NCBI RefSeq assembly: GCF_016654015.1
Contig: NZ_JAEPWM010000013.1
Coordinates: 1 to 64,000, forward strand
DNA: 64,000 bases
Direction of reading: 5' to 3'
Source of the DNA: Ramlibacter ginsenosidimutans
Lineage (GTDB): Bacteria > Pseudomonadota > Gammaproteobacteria > Burkholderiales > Burkholderiaceae_C
Positions 54,204 to 64,000 of the stretch are shown here, one piece after another. Under the pieces are notes generated by a model. That model searched no databases and had not been told where the DNA came from. It saw only the letters and a list, made by a program, of their open reading frames with translations. The stretch's first letter is position 1. Each line of letters opens with the position of its first letter. Both the position numbers and the translations under genes were made by a program.

Positions 54204-54924
54204 CACGCTCGCCCGCGCCGCCGGAGGCCTGTCGCCGGTGCAGCCGCATCGCGGCGTCGTGCTCGCCTGCCAGGGGCTGACCAAGCGCTTCAGCGAAGGC
54301 GGCCTGGACGTCGAGGTGCTGCGCGGGGTGGACCTCGAAGTGCATGCCGGCGAGACCCTCGCCATCGTCGGCGCCTCGGGTTCCGGCAAGAGCACGCTGC
54401 TGCATGTGCTGGGTGGCCTGGACGCGCCCACTTCGGGTGCCGTGCAGCTGATGGGACAGCCGCTCGCGCAGCTGACCCCCGCCGCGCAGGGCCGCCTGCG
54501 CAACCAGCACCTGGGCTTCGTGTACCAGTTCCATCACCTGCTGCCGGAGTTCAGTGCGCTGGACAACGTCGGCATGCCGCTGCGCATCCGCCGCGAACCG
54601 ATTCCCGAGGTGAACCGCCAGGCCGAGGAGATGCTGGCGGCCGTGGGCTTGCGCCAGCGCATCCTGCATCGGCCCTCGGAGCTCTCGGGCGGCGAACGCC
54701 AGCGCGTCGCCATCGCGCGCGCGCTGGTCGCGCACCCGGCCTGCGTGCTCGCCGACGAACCCACCGGCAACCTGGACCGCGGCACGGCCGATGTGGTGTT
54801 CAGTCTGATGCTGCAGCTGGCCAGGGAGCGCGGCACGGCCTTCGTCATGGTGACGCACGACGAGCAACTGGCCGCGCGCTGCGGCCGCACCTTGCGCCTC
54901 ACGGCTGGCCATCTCTCCGGCTAG
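54196..54924 (+). CDS. lolD: lipoprotein-releasing ABC transporter ATPase LolD
   Basis: A 242-residue ABC ATPase. Walker A is [18 protein letters not shown] (about residue 57), the signature [20 protein letters not shown], and Walker [32 protein letters not shown] is the LolD-specific Q-loop. It powers the permease encoded just upstream. The gene ends 32 bases before the convergent VWA gene. Confidence 0.95.
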   Translation: MNDTLARAAGGLSPVQPHRGVVLACQGLTKRFSEGGLDVEVLRGVDLEVHAGETLAIVGASGSGKSTLLHVLGGLDAPTSGAVQLMGQPLAQLTPAAQGRLRNQHLGFVYQFHHLLPEFSALDNVGMPLRIRREPIPEVNRQAEEMLAAVGLRQRILHRPSELSGGERQRVAIARALVAHPACVLADEPTGNLDRGTADVVFSLMLQLARERGTAFVMVTHDEQLAARCGRTLRLTAGHLSG

Positions 54925-54956
54925 TCGGAGTTCCGGCTGCGGGCCCGGCGCGGGCT

Positions 54957-55997
54957 CTACAGGATTCGATTGAACCAGAGCAGCGAGAGTCCGGCGGACA
55001 GCAGGGCGAGCGCCGCCGCGGCCATCGCGAACAGCGCCGAAATCTCGGTTTCCTTCTTCTCCACCGTGAGCTTCGAGCTGAGCGCCTGGTAGACCTTCTT
55101 CAGGTCCTGCGCGGTGCCGGCGTAGAAGTAATCGGCCGAGGTCTTCTGCGCGATCGCCTTGAGCGTCTCCTCGTCGAGGCGCACGCGCATGGACCAGCCT
55201 TCGAAGCCGATGGTTTCGCCGTCCACCGTGCCGATGCCCACCGTGTACACGCGCACGCCGCGGTCGGCCGCCAGCTTCGCGGCATCCATCGGGTCGACGC
55301 CGGTGGTGCGCTGGCCGTCGGTCAGCATGATGATCGCGGCGGAGGGATAGGAGCCCGGCGCGACCGGCGTGAATTCCTTCTTCGGCTTCTTCTCGGTGTC
55401 GAGCGAGAAGCCGCGCGTGCGTTCGCGGCCGGACTGCAGCGACTCGAGGTCGATGCCGTCATCGGGGAACAGCGTGGCCAGCGAGATCACGATCGCATTG
55501 CCGGTCGCAGTGGCCCGTTGCAGCTGGAAGCGGTCGATCGCGGTGACCAGGTCCTCGCGGTTGGTGGTGGGCAGTTGCGCGACCTGCGCCGAGCCGGCGA
55601 AGGCGACGATGCCCACCTTCACGTTGCGCGGCAGCTCGCCGATGAAGGCCTTGGCCGCGTTCTGCGCGGCGACCAGCCGGTTCGGCTGCACGTCGGTGGC
55701 CCGCATGCTGCCGGACACGTCCATCGCCAGGATGATCGTCTGCTGGTTCGAGGGCAGCGTCACGACCGCGACCGGTCGCGCGGCCGCGAGCAGCAGTGCC
55801 GTCATCGCCAGCAGGAACAGCGCGGGCGGAATGTGCCGGCGCAGCTGCGAGCCCGTGCCCATCGCTTCCTTCACGATGGACAGCGAGGCGTAGCGCACCG
55901 CCATCTTCTTCTTGCGGCGCAGCAGCCACAGGTACAGCGCCACCAGCACCGGCAAGGCCAGCAGCAGCCAGAGGAACTGGGGCCAGAGGAAGTCCAT
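54957..55997 (-). CDS. VWA-domain inner-membrane protein (BatA-like)
   Basis: A 346-residue protein with an N-terminal membrane helix (FLWLLLALPVLVALYLWLLR), a second one near residue 60, a von Willebrand A domain with the metal site in IILAMDVSGSMRATD (about residue 92) and TDGQR, and a C-terminal helix. It is the third gene of the MoxR-DUF58-VWA operon, a module thought to act as a chaperone system for envelope or metal-enzyme assembly. No BatB partner gene follows. Confidence 0.9.
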   Translation of the reverse strand: MDFLWPQFLWLLLALPVLVALYLWLLRRKKKMAVRYASLSIVKEAMGTGSQLRRHIPPALFLLAMTALLLAAARPVAVVTLPSNQQTIILAMDVSGSMRATDVQPNRLVAAQNAAKAFIGELPRNVKVGIVAFAGSAQVAQLPTTNREDLVTAIDRFQLQRATATGNAIVISLATLFPDDGIDLESLQSGRERTRGFSLDTEKKPKKEFTPVAPGSYPSAAIIMLTDGQRTTGVDPMDAAKLAADRGVRVYTVGIGTVDGETIGFEGWSMRVRLDEETLKAIAQKTSADYFYAGTAQDLKKVYQALSSKLTVEKKETEISALFAMAAAALALLSAGLSLLWFNRIL

Positions 55998-56012
55998 CGC
56001 TCGTCTCCGGGA

Positions 56013-56997
56013 TCAGGCGGCGCGCCGCAGGTGCGCGGGCAGGCCGCCGGCAGTGAGTTGGCTGCGGCGCTTGCGCATGTCCACGAAACGCACGATGGCG
56101 TCGACGAGCTCGGCGTCCGTGGACAGCTCCAGCGCGTCCACCGCGCAGCGGGTGAGCGCCTGGCGCAGGTCGGCCTCGCGTTGCGCGGCGATCCGGGCGA
56201 AGCGCTTGCGGAAGCCCGCATCGTGCGTGTCGACCACCAGCTGCTCGCCGGTTTCGGCATCGCGCAGCGTCAGCAGGCCGAGGTCCGGCAGTTCCAGCTC
56301 CAGCGGATCCAGCACCCGCACGGCGACGACCTCGTGCCGTTGCGCGAGTTGCGCCAGCGCCTTTTCCCAACCGGGCTCGCTGATGAAATCCGACACGACG
56401 AACACCGTGGAGCGCCGCTGGATGTTGCCGGCCGCGGAAGACAGCAGCTCCTGCAGGCGCGTGGGCCCGGACTCCACCGCGACGCGGTCGAGCATGCTGT
56501 GCAGCAGGTGCAGCACGTGGCGGCGGCCCGTGCGCGGCGGGATGACCGTTTCGACGCCGGCGCCATAGAGCATCGCGCCCACGCGGTTGCCGTGGCGGGT
56601 CAGCAGGCGCGCGAGCACCGCGACGAACTCGGCCGAGACATTGCGCTTGCGCAGCACGCCGGAACCGAAGTCGACCGACGGGCTCAGGTCCAGCAGGAAC
56701 CACGCGGACATCTCGCGGTCCTCGGTGAACACGCGTACGTGCGGCACCTGCATGCGCGCGGTGACGTTCCAGTCGATGTGGCGCACGTCGTCGTGCAACT
56801 GGTATTCGCGCAGGTCGGCGAGGTCGAGCCCGGCGCCGCGCAGCAGCGTGCGGTAGTCGCCCTGCAGCAGTCCGTCGAGGCGGCGAATCACCTTCCACTC
56901 GAGCCGGCGCAGTACCTGCTCGGCATGGTGCGCGGCCGGCGCGGGCGGCGTCGCCGCGGTGCGCTGCGCGGCAGCGGCGGATGCGCGCGAGCCGCGC

Positions 56998-57017
<20 letters not shown>
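56013..57017 (-). CDS. DUF58-domain protein
   Basis: A 334-residue protein of the DUF58 family. The core is YRTLLRGAGLDLADLREYQL and VRHIDWNVTARMQVPHVRVF (about residues 55-95), which match the conserved DxRxIxWxxxAR region, and a VWA-like fold follows. It has no membrane helices. It overlaps the MoxR gene by 20 bases at its 5' end and is the middle gene of the MoxR operon. Confidence 0.9.
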
Positions 57018-58005
<988 letters not shown>

Positions 58006-58037
58006 GCTTTCCTGCTGGGGAAGGGGAAGGGCGGCCG

Positions 58038-59033
58038 TCAGAACGGCGGCAGCCCGGCGGCGGCGGCGGCGTTCTCGATCGGCACGGCGAAGCCGATGCC
58101 GAGGAAGGTGCGCGCCTGGGTCGGGTTGAGGATGGCGGTGACGATGCCCACCACCTCGCCGTCCATGGTCACGAGCGGCCCGCCCGAATTGCCCGGGTTG
58201 GCCGCCGCGTCGAACTGGATCAGGTTCTTCATCTCCTGCTTGCCCTCGGGCGAGCGGAACACGCGCCCGAGTCCGGACACGATGCCGCCCGAGGCCGAGG
58301 GCCCGATGCCGAAGGGGAAGCCCACCGCCATCACCTTGTCGCCCGGCGCGAGGTCGGCGGTGGAGCGCATGGTGGCGGGGATCAGGTCGTCGGGAAGCTT
58401 GCTCGCCTGCAGCACCGCGAGGTCGTTCTCCGCCTGCACGCCGGTCACGGTGGCGGGCGACTCCAGGCCGTCGAAGAAGATGACCTTGACGCGGTCGGCG
58501 CCGTTGATCACGTGCAGGTTGGTGAGGATCACGCCCTTGTCGACGATCACCACGCCGGTGCCCACGCCGCTCTCGATCTCGTCGCCCTCGCCACTGCGCT
58601 CCGGCGTGGCCGGGCCCAGCGGCTTGGGCCGCGCGCCCTTCACGTGCGGGGTGGGGTCTTCATCGCGCAGCCGGCTCTTCTTCACGTAGCTCACGACACG
58701 CACCACCGACGGACGGATCGTTTCGTAGGCCCGCGCGTATTCGGAGGGCATCACCTGCGTCTCCATCGTCTTGAGGACGGCGGCGTTGATGTCTTCCTGC
58801 GTGAGCCGGCGCTGCCCCGGGCGCGCGAGGCTGAACGCCAGTGCCGCCGAGAGCAGCAGCACCGCGAGCCAGAGCAGGGCGGGGTTGGAGGGGGAGAGGG
58901 CGGCGCGCCAGCGGCGGCGCGCGGGCTCGGTAGCCGCGCCATCGGCGGGCGCGGCGGGCGTGGGCGGCACCTCCGTGGGGGCGGCCGCGGCACGGGCAGG
59001 GCGGCTGGAGCTGTAGAGGGCGGGCCTGCGCAT
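58038..59033 (-). CDS. membrane-anchored S1C (DegP/HtrA-like) serine protease
   Basis: A 331-residue protein: a Pro/Ala-rich cytoplasmic N-terminus, one membrane helix at about residues 53-73 (LLWLAVLLLSAALAFSL), then a trypsin-like domain facing the periplasm. The triad is seen as TNLHVI (His), NDLAVL (Asp) and GNSGGP (Ser). No PDZ domain follows, unlike DegP. ATG at 59033 has AGGA eight bases upstream; a longer reading to 59138 would run into the divergent TatD gene's control region. Its role is probably envelope protein quality control. Confidence 0.88.
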   Translation of the reverse strand: MRRPALYSSSRPARAAAAPTEVPPTPAAPADGAATEPARRRWRAALSPSNPALLWLAVLLLSAALAFSLARPGQRRLTQEDINAAVLKTMETQVMPSEYARAYETIRPSVVRVVSYVKKSRLRDEDPTPHVKGARPKPLGPATPERSGEGDEIESGVGTGVVIVDKGVILTNLHVINGADRVKVIFFDGLESPATVTGVQAENDLAVLQASKLPDDLIPATMRSTADLAPGDKVMAVGFPFGIGPSASGGIVSGLGRVFRSPEGKQEMKNLIQFDAAANPGNSGGPLVTMDGEVVGIVTAILNPTQARTFLGIGFAVPIENAAAAAGLPPF

Positions 59034-59148
59034 CCGTAATCCTTGACTGTTCCGATCGACCGGCGCCCAGGGCCATGCGTCCCCAGGCAATCGCACGGTA
59101 GCACGGTTTTCCGGCGTCTGCACGGGTTGCGGCATCATGCATGGAGCG

Positions 59149-59979
59149 ATGTGGATTGATACGCACTGCCACCTGGACGCCGCCGAATTCGAGCCTGACC
59201 GGAAGGCCGTGCGCAGCCGCGCGGCTGCGGCCGGCGTCGCGCATTGCGTGCTGCCCGCGGTCGCCCCGGCGAACTTCGAAACGGTGCGCGCGCTGGCGCA
59301 CGCGCACGGGGACAGCTATGCGCTGGGCATCCACCCGCTTTACACCGGCGCGGCGACGGACGACGACCTCGTGCTGCTCGACCGCGCGCTCGCCGCCCAC
59401 CGCGACGACCCGCGGCTGGTGGCCGTCGGCGAGATCGGGCTGGACTTCTTCGTCCCCGGTCTCGACGCGGGCCGGCAGCAGCATTTCTACGAGGCGCAGC
59501 TGGCACTGGCCCAGCGGTACGCGCTGCCCGTGCTGCTGCACGTGCGGCGCTCGGCCGACGCCTTGCTCAAGCAACTGCGTCGCACGCCGGTGGCCGGCAT
59601 CGCGCATGCGTTCAACGGCAGTGCGCAGCAGGCGGCGGAATTCGTCCGGCTGGGCTTCCGGCTGGGCTTCGGCGGCACGCTCACCTACGAGCGTGCCTTG
59701 CAGGTGCGGCGGCTCGCGCGCGAGCTGCCGCTGGCCGCGATCGTGCTGGAGACGGATGCGCCGGACATTCCACCGCACTGGCTTTACCGCACGGCGGGCG
59801 AGCGCGCTACCGGCAGCGCCCAGGGGCGCAACGAACCGGCGGAACTGCCACGCATCGCGGCGGTGCTGGCGCAGTTGCGTGGGCTCGGCGTGGAGGAACT
59901 GGCGGCGGCCACGTCGCGCAATGCCTGCGATGCGCTGCCGCGGCTGGCCGCGCTGCTGCCGCCCCTTACGCCTCCTTGA
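59149..59979 (+). CDS. TatD-family metal-dependent hydrolase
   Basis: A 276-residue amidohydrolase. WIDTHCHLDAAEFEPD opens it with the HxH metal pair; VAVGEIGLDFF carries the Glu; LHVRRSADALLKQLRR the next His position (LHVR), GIAHAFNGSAQQA the fourth, and LETDAPDIPP the Asp. TatD enzymes act as 3'-5' DNA exonucleases. ATG at 59149 starts at the family's usual point. The end overlaps the convergent coiled-coil gene by 14 bases. Confidence 0.92.
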   Translation: MWIDTHCHLDAAEFEPDRKAVRSRAAAAGVAHCVLPAVAPANFETVRALAHAHGDSYALGIHPLYTGAATDDDLVLLDRALAAHRDDPRLVAVGEIGLDFFVPGLDAGRQQHFYEAQLALAQRYALPVLLHVRRSADALLKQLRRTPVAGIAHAFNGSAQQAAEFVRLGFRLGFGGTLTYERALQVRRLARELPLAAIVLETDAPDIPPHWLYRTAGERATGSAQGRNEPAELPRIAAVLAQLRGLGVEELAAATSRNACDALPRLAALLPPLTPP

Positions 59980-60841
59980 ACGCGTCCATGAGGCGGCGCG
60001 CCTTGTCGGTCATCTGCGCGAGCCGGGTGGCGAGCTCCTGTTCGGCCGCCTGCAGCCGGATGATCTGCGCCGCGGCCTGGGTCAGCTCCACCTGCAGCGC
60101 GTGGCGGGCGTCGATCGCCGCGATGAGTTCGGTGGGGACGAGGGCGCGGTAGCCCGCGGCGTGCAGCAGCGGCTGCAATTCGCCGTCCAGGCGGCCGCAG
60201 GCGGGCAGCACGCGATCCAGCAGCGTCGCGCACAGCACGGCGCGTTCGCCCGCGAGCTGTTCGCTCGCCATGTGCACGCTGCGCGCTTCCGAGCAGAGGC
60301 GGTGCGCGGCCTGCAGGCGCTCGTGCATGGACGCGCCGCGGCGCGCCAGTTCGTCGATGGCGCGCTGCGCCACGCCGGGCTGCGCCTGCCGGCGTCGCTC
60401 GGCCAGGTCCTGGCCCATTTCGGCGAGCCACTGCGCGCCCTGGCGAATGCGCTTGCGCAGCGAGCGCGACTCCACCACCAGGTCGATCCATTGCAGGCGG
60501 GCGACGGGGCTGCGCACGCCTTCGCGTTGCACGACCTCCCCGGTGAGACGGGTGAGATGCGCCACTGCCGCGGCGAGCGCCTGGCCCTGGCGCAGGAACT
60601 CGCCCGAACGCTCGCCGCCGCTGCGGCCGGCGAGGAAGTCCAGCGTGGTGGTCGTCGCGTGCGTCGCATGCAGGGCGTCTTCGAGCGCCGCGAGCTCCAT
60701 GCCGGCGCGGGCCTCCTGCAGGCGCTGGCGCACGGCATCCAGGCGGGGCACGCGCTTGCGTGCCATCGACTCCAGCAGTTCGTGGACGTCGGCGGCGAGC
60801 GCCGCGGCTGGCCGCCGCTGCATCCGGACCGAGGTCGCCAT
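59966..60841 (-). CDS. coiled-coil protein of unknown function
   Basis: A 291-residue almost wholly helical protein rich in Ala, Arg, Glu and Gln, with heptad-like segments such as AAEQELATRLAQMTDKARRL near the C-terminus. It has no signal peptide or membrane helix. I recognise no family, though the helical build resembles toxic-anion-resistance (TelA) proteins weakly. ATG at 60841 is preceded by GGGAG at six bases; the much longer reading to 61186 is rejected on this ground. Confidence 0.7.
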   Translation of the reverse strand: MATSVRMQRRPAAALAADVHELLESMARKRVPRLDAVRQRLQEARAGMELAALEDALHATHATTTTLDFLAGRSGGERSGEFLRQGQALAAAVAHLTRLTGEVVQREGVRSPVARLQWIDLVVESRSLRKRIRQGAQWLAEMGQDLAERRRQAQPGVAQRAIDELARRGASMHERLQAAHRLCSEARSVHMASEQLAGERAVLCATLLDRVLPACGRLDGELQPLLHAAGYRALVPTELIAAIDARHALQVELTQAAAQIIRLQAAEQELATRLAQMTDKARRLMDAFKEA

Positions 60842-61127
60842 GGCTTGCTCCCGTGCGGAATGGGGCCGTGCCGGGTTCCAGGCCCCGGCCGCCCTGCCCG
60901 TCGTGGCGTCGGCCCAGGAGGACTCGGGAGGGAAATCGGTCAATGCAGTCCCATTGCGATGCGTTGGCAACATTCTGTAAGCCGTCGCCCGGGCGTGCCT
61001 GCAGCCGGCGTGAAGTGCGTCACGAAAGCAGCAGGGGCATGGCTGGCGTGCCGTCCGTTCGCGACGGACGGACGCTGGGACGTGGCGAGCGGCCACGCGG
61101 CGGGCCGGACCGGGATAATCCGCCGCC

Positions 61128-61883
61128 GTGACTGCCGCCGCCGCCCCCGCCCTCCCCGAAGTGAATTTCTCCGACCACGGGGACATCCGCTACCTGCACC
61201 TTGGCACCGAATGGATCCAGGGCTCGATGCGCATCGATGACCCGTTCGCGATCGACCTCGAGTACGTGCAGCGCATGATGGCCTGGCTGCTGTTCGTCGA
61301 GCCGCAGACGGTCGCGAAGCGGCACGCCATGCAGCTCGGACTCGGCGCCGCGGCGCTGACCAAGTTCTGCCACAAGCGCCTGCGCATGAAGACGACGGCG
61401 ATCGAACTGAATCCGCAGGTGGTGGCTGCCTGCCGCCTGTGGTTCAAGCTGCCGCGCGACGACAGCCGCCTCTCGGTGATCCTGGGCGACGCGCGCGAGG
61501 TCGTCGCGCACGAACACTGGCGCGGACAGGTCGACGCGTTGCAGGTGGACCTGTACGACCACGAGGCGGCGGCCCCGGTCCTCGACAGCGAGGACTTCTA
61601 CCGCGATTGCCGCACGCTGCTGACGGAGGACGGCTGCATGACGGTCAACCTGTTCGGGCGGTCCTCCAGCTACGAGCGCAGCCTGCAGCGCATCCAGGCG
61701 GCGTTCGGCGACGAAGCGGTCTGGGCCTTCCGACCGACGCGTGAAGGCAACACCGTGGTGCTCGCCTTGCGCGAGCCCGCGCACCCCACGCGGGCGCAGC
61801 TTTCCGAGCGGGCGGAGGCCATCGAGGCCCGCTGGGGCCTGCCCGCGCGCAAATGGTTGCGTGTGTTCCGGCCCGTGGGCTGA
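61128..61883 (+). CDS. spermidine synthase-like methyltransferase-fold protein
   Basis: A 251-residue Rossmann protein of the spermidine synthase group. DHGDIRYLHLGTEWIQGSMR opens it, TAIELNPQVVAACRLWFKLP holds the acidic SAM-binding residue, SVILGDAREVVAHEHW and DALQVDLYDHEAAAPVLDSE follow. The motif GGG(E)G of true polyamine synthases is LGLGAAALTK here, so polyamine synthesis is uncertain. Start is GTG at 61128. It is followed after 13 bases by a secretion-type ATPase. Confidence 0.82.
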   Translation: MTAAAAPALPEVNFSDHGDIRYLHLGTEWIQGSMRIDDPFAIDLEYVQRMMAWLLFVEPQTVAKRHAMQLGLGAAALTKFCHKRLRMKTTAIELNPQVVAACRLWFKLPRDDSRLSVILGDAREVVAHEHWRGQVDALQVDLYDHEAAAPVLDSEDFYRDCRTLLTEDGCMTVNLFGRSSSYERSLQRIQAAFGDEAVWAFRPTREGNTVVLALREPAHPTRAQLSERAEAIEARWGLPARKWLRVFRPVG

Positions 61884-61896
61884 GTACCATGCGTCC

Positions 61897-63699
61897 ATGA
61901 GCGCGCAAGCCAGGCCACGAACCTCCCCACCCGCACCGGTGTCGCCGGCGTCCTACCGCGGTCCGCTGCAGTGGCGGCACCTGGTGGAGTGGTTGTCGGA
62001 AGACGGCGTGATCTCGATGGACGAGGCGCAACGCACGATCTCGCGCTGCTCGCAGGCGGAAAGCGCGCAGCATCCGCTGGTGCGCCTGGCCGCCGTTTCC
62101 ATGCAGCGCACGCGTGACGGCAAGCCGCTGGACATCGAGACGCTCACGCAATACCTGGCCGGCCGCGCGCAGCTGGACTACCTGCGCATCGACCCGCTCA
62201 AGGTGGACGTCGCCAAGGTGGGCGACGTGATGAGCGCCGGGTACGCGGAGCGCCACCGCGTGCTGCCCGTGCAGGTGACAAGTGCGGAAGTGGTGGTCGC
62301 GACCTCCGAGCCTTTCCTGTTCGACTGGGTGGACGAGGTGGAGCGCCAGGCGAAGCGCAAGGTGCGGCGCGTGCTCGCGAACCCGCAGGACATCCACCGC
62401 TTCACGGCGGAGTTCTTCGCGCTCGCCAAGTCCGTGCGCGCGGCCCAGAAGAGCGGCGGCAGCAGTGGCGCGGCGAGCTTCGAGCAGCTGGTGGAGCTGG
62501 GCAAGAGCAAGCAGCTCGATGCCAACGACCAGGGCGTCGTGCAGGTGGTGGACTGGCTCTGGCAGTACGCGTTCGACCAGCGCGCGAGCGACATCCACCT
62601 GGAGCCGCGGCGCGAGCAGGGTGTGATCCGCTTCCGCATCGACGGCGTGCTGCATCCCGTGTACCAGATGCCCATGACGGTGTTGAACGCGATGATCGCG
62701 CGCGTGAAGCTGCTCGGGCGCATGGACGTCGTCGAGAAGCGCCGGCCGCAGGACGGCCGCATCAAGACGCGCAACCCCCGCGGCGACGAGGTGGAGATGC
62801 GGCTGTCCACGCTGCCGACCGCCTTCGGCGAGAAGATGGTGATGCGCATCTTCGACCCGGACACGGCGGTCAAGGACCTGGACGCGCTCGGCTTCTCCGC
62901 GCACGACGCGCAGCGCTGGGAGCAGCTGGTGAAGCGGCCGCACGGCATCGTCCTGGTCACCGGCCCGACGGGCTCGGGCAAGACGACCACGCTGTACTCG
63001 ACCCTCAAGCGCCTGGCCACCGAGGAAGTGAACGTGAGCACGGTGGAGGACCCGATCGAGATGATCGAGCCGTCCTTCAACCAGACGCAGGTGCAGCCGC
63101 AGCTGGATTTCACCTTCGCCGAAGGACTGCGCGCGCTGATGCGCCAGGACCCCGACATCATCATGGTGGGCGAGATCCGCGACCTGCAGACGGCGGACAT
63201 GGCCGTGCAAGCCGCGCTTACCGGGCACCTGGTGTTCTCGACGCTTCACACCAACGACGCGCCGTCGGCCGTCACACGCATGATGGAACTGGGCGTGCCC
63301 CCGTTCCTGATCAACGCCACGGTTCTGGGGGTGCTGGCGCAGCGCCTGGTGCGCACGCTGTGCAAGCAGTGCCGCCAGCCGGACACCGACACGCCGCGCG
63401 AGAAACTCGACGAGATGGTGAAGCCCTGGAAGCTCTCGGGTCCATGGCAGCCGTACAAGCCGGTGGGCTGCGTCGAGTGCCGCATGACGGGATTCCTCGG
63501 GCGCATGGGCCTGTACGAGTTGCTGACCCTGGGGGACGGCTTCAAGGAGCTGGTCACGCGCGACCCGGCCAACCAGGCCTTGCGCCGCCAGGGCATCGCC
63601 GACGGCATGCGGCCGCTGCGCCTGGCCGGCGCGCTGCGCGTCGCCGAAGGACTGACCACGCTCGAGGAAGTCCTCAGCGCCACGCCGCCGCTGGAGTGA
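61897..63699 (+). CDS. GspE/PilB-family secretion or pilus ATPase
   Basis: A 600-residue ATPase. An N-terminal MshEN-like domain (about residues 20-170) is followed by the GspE core: Walker A GPTGSGKTTTLYSTLKRL at residue 356, the Asp box STVEDPIEMIEPSFNQTQVQ, Walker B IIMVGEIRDLQTADMAVQAA, and the His box STLHTNDAPSAVTRMMELGV. The C-terminus has a four-Cys metal site (CKQC ... CVEC). It drives assembly of type II secretion pseudopili or type IV pili, but no other such genes lie nearby, so it may serve a distant system. Confidence 0.92.
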   Translation: MSAQARPRTSPPAPVSPASYRGPLQWRHLVEWLSEDGVISMDEAQRTISRCSQAESAQHPLVRLAAVSMQRTRDGKPLDIETLTQYLAGRAQLDYLRIDPLKVDVAKVGDVMSAGYAERHRVLPVQVTSAEVVVATSEPFLFDWVDEVERQAKRKVRRVLANPQDIHRFTAEFFALAKSVRAAQKSGGSSGAASFEQLVELGKSKQLDANDQGVVQVVDWLWQYAFDQRASDIHLEPRREQGVIRFRIDGVLHPVYQMPMTVLNAMIARVKLLGRMDVVEKRRPQDGRIKTRNPRGDEVEMRLSTLPTAFGEKMVMRIFDPDTAVKDLDALGFSAHDAQRWEQLVKRPHGIVLVTGPTGSGKTTTLYSTLKRLATEEVNVSTVEDPIEMIEPSFNQTQVQPQLDFTFAEGLRALMRQDPDIIMVGEIRDLQTADMAVQAALTGHLVFSTLHTNDAPSAVTRMMELGVPPFLINATVLGVLAQRLVRTLCKQCRQPDTDTPREKLDEMVKPWKLSGPWQPYKPVGCVECRMTGFLGRMGLYELLTLGDGFKELVTRDPANQALRRQGIADGMRPLRLAGALRVAEGLTTLEEVLSATPPLE

Positions 63700-63764
63700 T
63701 CGTCCGATCGCCGAGGGCAGCTTGACCGGAGAATGCGCCGGTCCCAATCCGTGCAGGAGACACG

Positions 63765-64000
63765 ATGCGAATCAAGAGCCAGAGGGATTTCTGGTCCGGG
63801 TTGATGTTCATGGCCTGCGGAGTCGCCTTCGCCTGGGGCGCGACCGGCTACGCGATCGGCGAGGGCGCCCGCATGGGCCCCGGCTACTTCCCGCTGGTGC
63901 TGGGCATCCTGCTCACGCTGCTCGGGCTGTTCATCACCTTCGAGTCGCTCGTTGTGGAGACCGAGGACGGCGAGCCGGTCGGCGCGATCGCCTGGAGGCC
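63765..64000 (+). CDS. tripartite tricarboxylate transporter TctB family protein (5' part)
   Basis: The first 78 codons of a gene cut by the window edge. SQRDFWSGLMFMACGVAFAW and GARMGPGYFPLVLGILLTLL match the N-terminus of TctB-type small membrane subunits, with two hydrophobic helices. Such proteins pair with a large TctA permease and a periplasmic TctC protein. CAGGAGA precedes the ATG. The remainder and its partners lie outside the window. Confidence 0.88.
   Translation, partial: MRIKSQRDFWSGLMFMACGVAFAWGATGYAIGEGARMGPGYFPLVLGILLTLLGLFITFESLVVETEDGEPVGAIAWR

Noticed and set aside
63722..63750. TTGACC as a -35 box for the TctB gene
   Set aside because: The sequence 17 bases further on (CAATCC) is a poor -10, so no promoter can be called.

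Overview
The window is a GC-rich bacterial chromosome segment with tightly packed, often overlapping genes (ATGA, GTGA and TTGA junctions) and frequent GTG and TTG starts. Gene content points to an aerobic betaproteobacterium of the Burkholderiales, most likely Comamonadaceae and Ramlibacter- or Variovorax-like: TRAP and Tct-type carboxylate uptake, a fused indolepyruvate oxidoreductase pair, a MoxR/DUF58/VWA operon, lolCD, and palindromic repeats of the kind seen in that family. This placement is an inference from the genes; no rRNA or tRNA gene is visible.

Layout. 0.1-8.3 kb (minus): a 2-oxo-acid catabolic block with the two subunits of an indolepyruvate:ferredoxin oxidoreductase-type enzyme, a cupin protein, a three-gene TRAP transporter and an acyl-CoA thioesterase. 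8.5-17.5 kb: a GT9 glycosyltransferase, a periplasmic sorbosone-dehydrogenase-like protein followed by a diheme cytochrome c and a LysR regulator, an XRE regulator, an alpha/beta hydrolase, a small unknown gene and a FUSC transporter. 17.6-28.5 kb: a purine locus with xanthine dehydrogenase (xdhAB), a divergent LysR regulator, a BMP-type nucleoside ABC transporter (ATPase, two permeases, lipoprotein) and adenosine deaminase. 28.5-29.6 kb: a PBP7-type endopeptidase.

29.6-44.1 kb: fourteen genes of sugar and inositol metabolism. They are a CmoB-like methyltransferase, three tandem paralogous CgeB-like glycosyltransferases, a GT4 glycosyltransferase, a Gfo/Idh oxidoreductase, a zinc alcohol dehydrogenase, two NAD-sugar epimerases, an inositol-phosphate synthase, a glycoside hydrolase that looks circularly permuted, a histidine phosphatase, a GT9-like protein and a UDP-glucuronate decarboxylase. 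Together they can be read as a route to a xylose-containing, methylated, possibly inositol-based glycoconjugate. This block sits inside the purine locus, which resumes at 44.3-46.7 kb with a second BMP binding protein and guanine deaminase.

46.7-64 kb: mostly housekeeping: an alpha/beta hydrolase, dcd, small unknown genes, recJ with its upstream conserved partner, lolC and lolD, the MoxR-DUF58-VWA operon, an S1C protease, a TatD nuclease, a coiled-coil protein, a spermidine-synthase-like protein, an orphan GspE/PilB-type ATPase, and the start of a TctB gene cut by the window edge.

The points most worth checking are the circular permutation of the glycoside hydrolase, the inositol/xylose glycoconjugate cluster, a palindromic repeat inserted in frame inside xdhA, a small duplicated piece of xdhB at the 3' end of the FUSC gene, and two families of dispersed palindromic repeats.
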